Assembly (NCBI GenBank): GCA_024278395.1
Contig: JAJRTG010000169.1
Coordinates: 1-5,020 of the forward strand
Direction: 5' to 3'
Length of the DNA stretch: 5,020 nt
From: Fidelibacterota bacterium
GTDB taxonomy: Bacteria > Bipolaricaulota > Bipolaricaulia > UBA7950 > UBA9294
Under the pieces are notes generated by a model. The model had not been told where the DNA came from. It searched no databases and saw only the letters and a program-made list of their open reading frames with translations. Every line of letters starts with the position of its first letter. Within the stretch, counting starts at the first letter, position 1. A program made the position numbers and the translations under genes. This document shows positions 1-4,536 of the stretch, one piece after another.

Positions 1-482
1 ACCACGTCGCACTTCGGAAGGAGCCGTTCCGCCGCCCAATCGGGAAGGACGTCCGGAGCGAGCGGCCGCCGTTCGAACACGTAGAGATCCTTAGCCCGCC
101 GCTCGAGCGCGGGGATGAACGGCTCGAACCGCCCGATCATCCCCACCGTTGCCCCGTCGACCGGGAGGACGTCAAGCGGGTTCGGACTGGGTCCGCCTCC
201 CCGGTTCATCACCGCGTTGAGCGCCGCCACCCCCACAGACGCAGCGACCGGATCAGGGAGGAGCGCGTACCCCGCCACCTCGGCGGCTCCCTTCCCGATC
301 AGCCCCCCGGCCTGCTCGAGGTAGGTGCAACAGGAGCTCGTCCCGCCGGTCACCGTGCCGGCAAGGCCGCAGGACCCGTCGTCGAGCAGCACGGCGGTGT
401 AGCCAAGGCCGATGCGCACGTCGGCGATCCGTCTGCGCGCCAGTTCCTCCTGCGCCGCGGCAAGCAGCCGGTCGATGATCAT
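1..482 (-). CDS. DUF4213/DUF364 putative heavy-metal chelation protein (C-terminus cut by window edge)
   Basis: This is the last visible gene of the operon. It starts at ATG 482-480 in an ATGA overlap with the upstream ATPase stop, behind a GGAGGTGA Shine-Dalgarno, and stays open to position 1, giving 160 complete codons. The N-terminal part (about residues 1-90) matches the DUF4213 pattern, with VRIGLGYTAVLL at 23-33, a small-residue stretch GGTSSCC at 46-52 with adjacent Cys51-Cys52, and a helical A/G/V-rich segment. The motif TVGMIGRFEPFIP (112-124), followed by LYVFERRPLAPD (133-144), is the start of the DUF364 Rossmann-like domain. The family usually runs about 230-260 residues, so roughly a third is missing. 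DUF364 is described in Pfam as a putative heavy-metal chelation domain, and its biochemical role is not established. Its place behind two Fe-S ATPases and two NifX-type proteins suggests a role in metal or cofactor handling, which is inference. Confidence 0.85.
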   Translation of the reverse strand, partial: MIIDRLLAAAQEELARRRIADVRIGLGYTAVLLDDGSCGLAGTVTGGTSSCCTYLEQAGGLIGKGAAEVAGYALLPDPVAASVGVAALNAVMNRGGGPSPNPLDVLPVDGATVGMIGRFEPFIPALERRAKDLYVFERRPLAPDVLPDWAAERLLPKCDV

Positions 483-1339
483 CCGCTCACCTCCATGAAC
501 CGGGCGAAGATCTCCCGCATCGCCTTCCCCGCCGCGCTCTCCGGGTCCTCGACCGCGTTTTTGCCCGCGATCATCATCCCCGGGACCGCCGGATCGTAGG
601 GGATGCGTCCGAGGACGGACAGTTCCTCCTTCCGGGCGAACTCCTCGATCTGCGCGCTTATCTCCTCGTTGAGATCGAACTTGTTGATCACGAGGTACGC
701 CGAAACCCGGAAGTGACGCACCACCTTCAGGATCCGCTCGAGGTCGTGCAACCCGGACAGGCTCGGCTCGGTGACCAGGATCACCGCGTTCGCCCCGCTC
801 ACCGAGGCGATCACCGGACAGCCGATCCCCGGGGACCCGTCGATCAGAAGCCGCTCCGCCTTGACATCCTTGACCAGGGCGTACGCCTTCTGTTTGACCA
901 GGGTCACGAGCTTGCCGGACGTCTCCTCGCCGGGATAGAGCTCGGCGCTCGCCAGCGGCCCGAGGCGCGTGCTGGCGGTGTACCACTTGCCGGAGACCCG
1001 GGGCGAAAGAGTGATCGCGTCGGTCGGGCATACGTAGACGCACGCCCCGCACCCCTCGCACAGGAAGGGATCGATGTGAAACTCGGGGTCGATCGCCCGG
1101 AACCGGCACACCCGCTGGCACTCTCCGCAGTCGATGCACCTGGCATCGTCCTTGACCGCCTCCTTCGACCCCTGGTACTCGCCTTCGGCTTCGATCTCTG
1201 GATCGAGGAGCAGATGGAGGTTCGCCGCGTCAACATCGCAATCGGAGAGGACCTTGTCCTCCATCAGGTAGGCGAACGCCCCGGCGAGCGAGGTCTTTCC
1301 GGTTCCACCCTTGCCGGACAGAAACAACACGCTCTTCAT
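479..1339 (-). CDS. MinD/Mrp-type P-loop ATPase with inserted 2x[4Fe-4S] ferredoxin domain (COG1149), paralogue B
   Basis: Cytoplasmic ATPase of 286 residues, the usual length of the family. The deviant Walker A motif GKGGTGKT is at residues 9-16, followed by the switch-like DCDVDAANLHLLL at 33-45. A ferredoxin domain is inserted at about 65-110, with Cys68/71/74/78 and Cys94/97/100/104 forming two CxxCxxCxxxC sets for [4Fe-4S] clusters. The nucleotide-binding core resumes with LLIDGSPGIGCP (switch II region, with a conserved Cys in GCP) and VILVTEPSLSGLHDL. The ATG at 1339-1337 overlaps the stop of the upstream paralogue by four bases, and its own stop overlaps the start of the DUF364 gene. 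A GGAGG lies about 11 nt upstream of the start. Family members resemble Fe-S cluster carriers (Mrp/Ind1/NBP35) and occur in pairs in ORP-type clusters of anaerobes. The substrate is unknown. Probably a heteromer partner of the adjacent paralogue (inference). Confidence 0.95.
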   Translation of the reverse strand: MKSVLFLSGKGGTGKTSLAGAFAYLMEDKVLSDCDVDAANLHLLLDPEIEAEGEYQGSKEAVKDDARCIDCGECQRVCRFRAIDPEFHIDPFLCEGCGACVYVCPTDAITLSPRVSGKWYTASTRLGPLASAELYPGEETSGKLVTLVKQKAYALVKDVKAERLLIDGSPGIGCPVIASVSGANAVILVTEPSLSGLHDLERILKVVRHFRVSAYLVINKFDLNEEISAQIEEFARKEELSVLGRIPYDPAVPGMMIAGKNAVEDPESAAGKAMREIFARFMEVSG

Positions 1340-2196
1340 TTCACACCATCCTCCCGCGCGAGCTTCATCGTCGTCGTATCGTACAGGGCGCGGAACCTAT
1401 CCCTCCACTCCGGCAGGGCGTCGACGAGCGGGATCCCTTGAGAATAGAGCCGGGCGATCTCCCGGTCGAACGGGATCCGCATCACGATCGGGATCCCCTC
1501 ATCCGCACAGTAGCGCTCGACCATGTCATCCCCGATCCCGTCACGGTTGATGATCACACCGATCGGCACCCCCACCGACCGCGCGACCCCGACCGCCGCC
1601 CGCAGATCGTGCAGGCCGAACGGGGTCGGTTCGGTGACGAGCAGGGCGAGGTCCGCCCCTTGGATGGCAGCGATCGTGGGACAGCCGGTCCCGGGCGGAG
1701 CGTCGAGGATGGCAAGACTATCAGGATCGATTCCCTGCTTGAGCTCATGGATGAGCGGGGTGGCCATCGCCTCGCCCAGGTTGAGCAATCCACGCGAGAA
1801 CGGGAACCCGCGCGCCACGCCGTATTCGATCACCCCGAGCTCGTGCGGGACCTCGGAGATCGCCCCCACAGGGCAGACCATCCGACACAGCCCGCATCCG
1901 TGGCACAGCTCGTCGTAGACGATCACCTTCTTCCCGATGACGGCGATCGCGTTGAACTCGCACGCCTTGGCGCACTCCCCGCAGTAGGTGCACTTGGCCT
2001 CGTCCACCCGCGGGAGGAGCTTCTCCACTGATTTCGTCCGCTCGATGCGCGGCTTCAGGAAGATGTGGGCGTTCGGCTCCTCGACGTCGCAGTCGAGAAA
2101 CTGCACCGGACGATCGTCGGCCAGAGCGAGCCCGAGGTTGGTCGCCACCGTCGTCTTGCCGGTGCCGCCTTTTCCGCTCGCTATCGTGATCCTCAT
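1336..2196 (-). CDS. MinD/Mrp-type P-loop ATPase with inserted 2x[4Fe-4S] ferredoxin domain (COG1149), paralogue A
   Basis: A 286-residue paralogue of the following gene with the same architecture. The deviant Walker A GKGGTGKTT is at residues 8-16, then FLDCDVEEPNAHIFLKP at 33-49. The inserted ferredoxin domain spans about 65-112, with Cys69/72/75/79 and Cys98/101/104/108. LDAPPGTGCP and LALLVTEPTPFGLHDL complete the Mrp/MinD core. The first cysteine set is followed by Glu rather than the usual Pro, and the second ends in CPVGAI as in standard ferredoxins. The ATG at 2196-2194 overlaps the stop of the NifX-type gene (ATGA) behind an AAAGGGG ribosome site, and the stop overlaps the next ATG in the same way. 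By analogy with Mrp/NBP35 scaffolds and with the two ferredoxin-ATPases of the Desulfovibrio ORP cluster, it probably couples ATP hydrolysis to handling of a metal-sulfur cluster. The actual client is not shown by the sequence. Confidence 0.95.
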   Translation of the reverse strand: MRITIASGKGGTGKTTVATNLGLALADDRPVQFLDCDVEEPNAHIFLKPRIERTKSVEKLLPRVDEAKCTYCGECAKACEFNAIAVIGKKVIVYDELCHGCGLCRMVCPVGAISEVPHELGVIEYGVARGFPFSRGLLNLGEAMATPLIHELKQGIDPDSLAILDAPPGTGCPTIAAIQGADLALLVTEPTPFGLHDLRAAVGVARSVGVPIGVIINRDGIGDDMVERYCADEGIPIVMRIPFDREIARLYSQGIPLVDALPEWRDRFRALYDTTTMKLAREDGVK

Positions 2197-2546
2197 CCCC
2201 CGTGCCCCTTTCCGCTCGGACCGGCGGCGCGGGAGAACTTACCTGCCTTGTAATCGGCGATCGCGTCCGCCACGGTCCCCTGCGCCCCGATGTAGATCTC
2301 CACTCCGGCGGCGGCCAGGCCACGATGGGCGTTCGGACCGACGCTTCCGGTGATCACTGCTTTGGCGCCGTTTCCCGCCACGATCTGCGCTGCCTGGACA
2401 CCGGCTCCGTGCGCACCGGGACTGTTCGCCACCGCGTCCAAGGCTTCTGTTTCCGTGTCGTAGAACAGAAAGTACGCCGCCCGGCCGAAGTGGGGATCGA
2501 TCGGATCGTTCAGCCCGGTCCCCTTCGCCGTGATGCAGATCTTCAT
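2193..2546 (-). CDS. NifX/NifB-type dinitrogenase iron-molybdenum cofactor biosynthesis protein (single domain)
   Basis: A 117-residue protein of the PF02579 fold (NifX, NafY, NifB C-terminus, ORP). Diagnostic segments are MKICITAKG at the N-terminus, LNDPIDPHFGRAAYFLFYD (12-30), SPGAHGAGVQAAQIVAG (42-58) and VITGSVGPNAHRGLAAAGVEI (64-84), ending in a Gly/Lys/His-rich tail (SGKGHGG). The family binds metal-sulfur cofactors such as FeMo-co or the Mo/Cu cluster of ORP non-covalently. His19 of DPHFGR and the tail His are possible ligands (inference). The start ATG 2546-2544 overlaps the upstream stop (ATGA), with AAGGAG five bases before it inside the upstream coding sequence. No nif structural genes are in view, so the usual nitrogenase label should not be read as evidence of nitrogen fixation. 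Confidence 0.93.
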   Translation of the reverse strand: MKICITAKGTGLNDPIDPHFGRAAYFLFYDTETEALDAVANSPGAHGAGVQAAQIVAGNGAKAVITGSVGPNAHRGLAAAGVEIYIGAQGTVADAIADYKAGKFSRAAGPSGKGHGG

Positions 2547-3100
2547 CCGTTCTCCTTCTCCAACCGATCGAGCCGCGCGCTGATCTCATCGAGCCTGCGC
2601 GTCAGCGCCCGCAGTTCGTCGGCCAGGCCGCTCGTCTCGGGAGCAGGGCCCGCCGGGGGCGGAGGAGGAGCCATCATTCCCATGCCGCGCCCCATCCCCA
2701 TACCGCGGCCCATGCCACGTCCCATTCCCATACCGCGACCCGTGAACGCGCCCGCGGCGGGAGCGGGGGTCGGGGAGAGCCGGCCGGCGGCGAGCTCGAG
2801 CGCTTTAGCTTCAACCGTCCCCTGCGCCTGCACCATCTGCACCCCTCCCTGGGAGAGGGTGTTCGACGCGTTCGGGCCGAAGGCCCCGGCGAGGACCGCC
2901 TGCGCTCCCTTGCTGATCACGAGCTGCGCCGCCTGAATCCCGGCCCCGCCCATCGCCCCGGCGTATGGGTTCTGGATCACCTCATGGGCCACCACTCTGC
3001 CGTCTTCCACATCGACCACGGTGAACGTCGGACACCTCCCGAACACCGGGGAGATCGTATCGTCCAGTCCGCCGCGGTTCGTCGCTGCGATAATCCTCAT
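2543..3100 (-). CDS. NifX-type cofactor-binding protein with Met/Gly repeat linker and C-terminal coiled coil
   Basis: A 185-residue protein with three parts. Residues 1-107 form a PF02579 NifX-type domain with MRIIAATNRGGLDDTISPVFGR, a Gly-Gly-Ala-Gly-IQAAQ loop (51-59) and VLAGAFGPNAS (69-79). Residues 121-143 are a low-complexity Gly-Met-Gly-Arg repeat holding eight Met, followed by a proline run (145-149). Residues 158-183 form a heptad-like amphipathic helix (LADELRALTRRLDEISARL) that should make a coiled coil. The plain family domain is about 105-120 residues, so the tail is an extension. The start ATG 3100-3098 is chosen because AAGGAGG (3114-3108) lies seven bases upstream. The gene follows the upstream stop by 12 bp and overlaps the next gene by four. 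The Met-rich linker could bind soft metals such as Cu(I) or just be flexible; neither is proven. The coiled coil may pair with that of the 98-residue protein upstream. Confidence 0.92.
   Translation of the reverse strand: MRIIAATNRGGLDDTISPVFGRCPTFTVVDVEDGRVVAHEVIQNPYAGAMGGAGIQAAQLVISKGAQAVLAGAFGPNASNTLSQGGVQMVQAQGTVEAKALELAAGRLSPTPAPAAGAFTGRGMGMGRGMGRGMGMGRGMGMMAPPPPPAGPAPETSGLADELRALTRRLDEISARLDRLEKENG
2677..2740 (-). repeat. In-frame repeats encoding Met-Gly-Met-Gly-Arg-Gly units
   Basis: Imperfect 18-bp units (encoding MGMGRG) alternate with a 12-bp unit (MGRG) inside the long NifX-type gene. On the plus strand they appear as repeated CCCAT(T/C)CCCATACCGCG blocks. The variation at third codon positions suggests the repeat is old and kept for its protein sequence rather than a recent slippage product. 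Copy number may vary between strains. Confidence 0.8.
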
Positions 3101-3112
3101 TGGACTTCCTCC

Positions 3113-3349
3113 TTAGGGTTGAGTCTGCGTTTGATAGGGGTTAGCCGGATAAGCTCCGTACCACCCCGCCGTCCCGGGATAGGCCGCTGCGCTCGTGCCG
3201 AACCGCCACCATCCCCGCGGAAGCCACGGGAAGTTGCGGCAGTAGGGATAGGGGTTTCCCGGCCAGGCGTAGCCGGCACCCCGGCCGAACGCACCGCGTC
3301 CCCGGCCCATGCCGTAGCCGCTTCTGAACCATCCACCGCGTCCACGCAT
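3113..3349 (-). CDS. Small Gly/Arg/Trp/Tyr-rich protein, DUF5320-like
   Basis: A 78-residue basic, aromatic-rich protein. Residues 1-27 are Gly/Arg-rich with a GYGMGRGRG stretch. Residues 37-51 read CRNFPWLPRGWWRFG, and the tail is Pro/Tyr/Ala-rich and ends in alternating Gln-Thr. One cysteine (Cys37) is present and there is no signal peptide or membrane segment. It resembles the small DUF5320-type proteins found beside NifX-type and ferredoxin-ATPase genes in anaerobes; their function is unknown. Two starts are possible. GTG 3358-3356 overlaps the upstream stop but has its Shine-Dalgarno (AAAGGAG) only one base away. ATG 3349-3347, preferred here, has the same site ten bases upstream. The stop at 3115-3113 lies inside the Shine-Dalgarno of the next gene. 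The RN-LP-GW-RFG pattern is shared with the 98-residue neighbour, suggesting the two small proteins are distant relatives. Confidence 0.75.
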   Translation of the reverse strand: MRGRGGWFRSGYGMGRGRGAFGRGAGYAWPGNPYPYCRNFPWLPRGWWRFGTSAAAYPGTAGWYGAYPANPYQTQTQP

Positions 3350-3354
3350 CGCGA

Positions 3355-3651
3355 TCACGCTCCTTTCTCCAGTTCCTCCAGGCGCTTGATGAGGGCGTCA
3401 AGCTGCCGCTCGAGCGCCTCCTTCTGCGCCTTCAGCGATTGCAATTCCTGCTCACGCGAACCCCCTCCGTAGTACGGCCAAACCCCGGCCGCACCAGGAT
3501 AGCCCATCCAGTTCATGAACTTTCCGAGCTGCCCGGTGGACTGCAGGTACTGCGCCGCCGGAGGCATACCGCCCCAGCCCGGCGAATACCCGAACCGCAG
3601 CCAGCCGGGGAGTCCGGTCATGTAGAACATGTTCCTGTATCCGTGTCCCAT
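3355..3651 (-). CDS. Small DUF5320-like protein with aromatic N-terminus and C-terminal coiled coil; first gene of operon
   Basis: A 98-residue protein. The N-terminal half is rich in Gly, Trp, Tyr, Met and Pro, with YRNMFYMTGLPGWLRFGY at 5-22, a motif I associate with DUF5320-type small proteins. Residues 66-97 (REQELQSLKAQKEALERQL onwards) form a strong heptad-pattern helix rich in Leu, Glu and Lys, a predicted coiled coil. There is no signal peptide. The start is ATG 3651-3649, because AAGGAGG (3665-3659) lies seven bases upstream and the promoter -10/-35 lies at 3693-3711. A longer in-frame reading from an ATG at 3816 would run through the promoter and is rejected. The gene ends at 3355, just before the next small gene. 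As first gene after a strong promoter it is probably the most abundant product. It may act as a scaffold or adaptor through its coiled coil (inference). Confidence 0.85.
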   Translation of the reverse strand: MGHGYRNMFYMTGLPGWLRFGYSPGWGGMPPAAQYLQSTGQLGKFMNWMGYPGAAGVWPYYGGGSREQELQSLKAQKEALERQLDALIKRLEELEKGA

Positions 3652-3658
3652 AGTGATC

Positions 3659-3665
3659 CCTCCTT
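3659..3665 (-). promoter_or_regulatory. Shine-Dalgarno site deciding the start of the first operon gene
   Basis: AAGGAGG lies seven bases before ATG 3651-3649, the ideal distance. It fixes the start of the 98-residue protein and excludes the longer in-frame reading that begins upstream of the promoter. Confidence 0.88.
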
Positions 3666-3687
3666 TTTGGGTGGTTTGATCGCCGGC

Positions 3688-3716
3688 ATTATAATCATAT
3701 GCACAAAATTTGTCAA
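3688..3716 (-). promoter_or_regulatory. Consensus sigma70-type promoter of the operon
   Basis: On the minus strand TTGACA (3716-3711) and TATAAT (3693-3688) are separated by exactly 17 bp, a perfect match to the bacterial housekeeping consensus. The transcript should start near 3681, giving a leader of about 30 nt with AAGGAGG placed seven bases before the first ATG. The spacer contains GTGCATATG, a near copy of a motif in the divergent promoter, so a repressor could sit between the -35 and -10 boxes. A promoter this strong is normally expected to be either very active or repressed. Confidence 0.9.
3696..3704. promoter_or_regulatory. Candidate operator half of a shared motif (CATATGCAC), operon promoter
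   Basis: CATATGCAC on the plus strand (GTGCATATG on minus) sits inside the -35/-10 spacer of the operon promoter. CACATGCAC, with one difference in nine bases, recurs at 3808-3816 in the divergent promoter, in the same orientation. With a helix-turn-helix gene directly adjacent, this is a plausible binding site for that regulator. A chance match over nine bases cannot be excluded. Confidence 0.4.
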
Positions 3717-3774
3717 GGGGGATTTCTGCGCCTCTGCAACGGATTTTTTCCGCATACCAGTGCGCGTAACGCGG

Positions 3775-3804
3775 TTGACTACCCCGCATATCCCGAGGTA
3801 TAGT
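3775..3804 (+). promoter_or_regulatory. Promoter of the divergent DUF134 gene
   Basis: TTGACT (3775-3780) and TATAGT (3799-3804) are separated by 18 bp, each one base off consensus. Transcription should begin near 3811, leaving a leader of about 23 nt with GGAGG at 3824-3828. The palindromic CGCG-TAA-CGCG (3763-3773) lies just upstream of the -35 box, and an ATAGT/ACTAT inverted repeat overlaps the -10. Confidence 0.75.
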
Positions 3805-3819
3805 AAGCACATGCACTAT
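3800..3819. promoter_or_regulatory. Inverted repeat ATAGT-N10-ACTAT with second copy of shared motif; candidate autoregulatory operator
   Basis: ATAGT (3800-3804) and ACTAT (3815-3819) form five-base arms with a ten-base spacing, and the region contains CACATGCAC (3808-3816). The element overlaps the -10 box and the predicted transcription start of the DUF134 gene, the typical place for self-repression. The arms are short, so this is a candidate only. Confidence 0.4.
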
Positions 3820-3833
3820 TAACGGAGGAATGA

Positions 3834-4211
3834 ATGGGAAGACAGAAGAAACCGCGTTACTGCCGTGAGTTCTCCGGCTACAACCTGTTCAAACCGAGCG
3901 GGGTGCCCCTGGCGCAGCTTGAGATCGTGGAGATCGCGCTGGACGAGCTCGAAGCGATGCGGTGGTGCGATTTCGAGGGACACGACCAGGAGACCGCGGC
4001 AGCGGAGATGGGGATCTCGCGGGGCACGGTGCAACGCCTCTTGTATTCCGGGCGCAGGAAGCTCGTCGACGCCGTGGTGCACGGGAAGGCGTTGGTGATA
4101 GCGGAGGCCGACCACGTCCTGATCCGCCGCCCCGGCCGACACGGCCGCGGCCGGAGAGGGAGATGGACCGTTCCGCCGGGGCCGAGTGACCCCGCGATAC
4201 CCCCCTCCTGA
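3834..4211 (+). CDS. DUF134 family helix-turn-helix DNA-binding protein, probable local regulator
   Basis: A 125-residue protein. Residues 1-90 match the DUF134 pattern: a basic N-terminus (GRQKKPRYCREF), LFKPSGVPLAQLE (18-30), then the sigma70-region-4-like helix-turn-helix from IALDELEAMRWCDFEGHDQE through AAAEMGISRGTVQRLLYSGR (about 34-76), and GKALVI at 84-89. The basic tail (RRPGRHGRGRRGR) and Pro-rich end go beyond the usual core. Cys10 and Cys45 are present, and whether they bind a metal or cluster is unknown. The start ATG 3834 is preferred over the out-of-frame ATG at 3830 because GGAGG (3824-3828) is five bases away and only this frame is long. It is transcribed away from the NifX/ATPase operon across a shared 182-bp region, so it probably controls that operon and itself. 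The signal it senses cannot be read from the sequence. Confidence 0.9.
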   Translation: MGRQKKPRYCREFSGYNLFKPSGVPLAQLEIVEIALDELEAMRWCDFEGHDQETAAAEMGISRGTVQRLLYSGRRKLVDAVVHGKALVIAEADHVLIRRPGRHGRGRRGRWTVPPGPSDPAIPPS

Positions 4212-4228
4212 GGTCGGCCCGTCTTGTC

Positions 4229-4248
4229 ACCGGGGCTCCCGCCCCGGT
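4229..4248 (+). terminator. GC-rich hairpin after the DUF134 gene, possible terminator
   Basis: ACCGGGGC (4229-4236) and GCCCCGGT (4241-4248) form a perfect eight-pair stem with a TCCC loop, 17 bases after the DUF134 stop codon. The following bases are AAATTGTAG, with no T-run, so it is not a classical intrinsic terminator. It might still stop or protect the transcript, or be a dispersed intergenic palindrome. Confidence 0.45.
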
Positions 4249-4320
4249 AAATTGTAGAGCCCTGAACGGCACCTGAGTGACGTGACCGCGCGGCACCCCC
4301 AGCGGAGCTCCCACCCGCTC

Positions 4321-4485
4321 GATCACGATCCCGACTACATCTTAGACGGGCCTGAGGTCAACTACATCTGCACCGAGATCACCTACGCAAACCTGGAGGA
4401 CGACGGCGATCTGATCATCGACCACGCGAGGTTGTGCGCCAGTAACCAAGGAGGGATCCCGCCCCCGGGCGTACAGGCCCAGGGG
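4321..4485 (+). pseudogene. Possible gene remnant of about 55 codons, unidentified
   Basis: In the frame starting at 4321 the sequence reads DHDPDYILDGPEVNYICTEI, then TYANLEDDGDLIIDHARLCA, then a Gly/Pro-rich stretch. It has balanced amino-acid composition and codons ending in G or C, like the real genes here. After about 4485 it becomes Arg/Ser-rich and then Pro/Leu-rich, typical of the antisense of a coding region. The frame has no stop from 4258 to the window end, but beyond 4540 it merely opposes the ABC-F gene. No Shine-Dalgarno with a good start was found (GTG 4282 is the nearest upstream option). It may be a decayed gene fragment or chance. I do not recognise the family. Confidence 0.3.
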
Positions 4486-4536
4486 CTCAACTTGCGTGGA
4501 CGACACGCCAGGCGGTCTTGCTCGACGTCGGTGCGG

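Larger units (their letters stand above)
4212..4536. other. Convergent intergenic region with hairpin and an unexplained coding-like segment
   Basis: These 325 bp lie between the ends of the DUF134 gene and the ABC-F gene. They hold the hairpin at 4229-4248 and a coding-like stretch from about 4321 to 4485 listed separately. No tRNA, insertion sequence end or complete gene was seen. The six-base arms GTCGGT/ACCGAC (4527-4546) flank the ABC-F stop codon, but I do not call them a terminator. Confidence 0.6.

Noticed and set aside
713..1441. Long plus-strand open frame opposite the ATPase genes
   Set aside because: It is antisense to two clear Fe-S ATPases, Arg/Pro/Asp/His-rich, crosses a gene boundary and has no family motif. 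High-GC codon bias alone explains its openness.
1438..2031. Plus-strand open frame of 197 codons
   Set aside because: Antisense of paralogue A, with a composition rich in Asp, Arg, Pro and His, as expected for a mirror frame. No Shine-Dalgarno or domain.
2677..2740. CRISPR-like or tandem non-coding repeat
   Set aside because: The repeats keep the reading frame and encode Met-Gly-Arg units inside a protein. There are no unique spacers of constant length.
2202..2936. Plus-strand open frame with a Pro/Met/Ile repeat
   Set aside because: The repeat is the reverse complement of the Met/Gly repeat in the real NifX-type gene, and the frame crosses the boundary of two supported genes.
2193..3100. 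Evidence for nitrogen fixation from the NifX-type genes
   Set aside because: The PF02579 family is widespread in non-diazotrophic anaerobes and no nitrogenase structural or NifB radical-SAM gene is visible.
3652..3816. N-terminal extension of the first operon gene from an ATG at 3816
   Set aside because: It would translate across the consensus promoter and the divergent promoter. An ideal Shine-Dalgarno supports the ATG at 3651 instead.
3889..4326. Minus-strand open frame opposite the DUF134 gene
   Set aside because: Extremely Arg/Pro/Ser-rich and antisense to a clear DUF134 helix-turn-helix gene. No domain.
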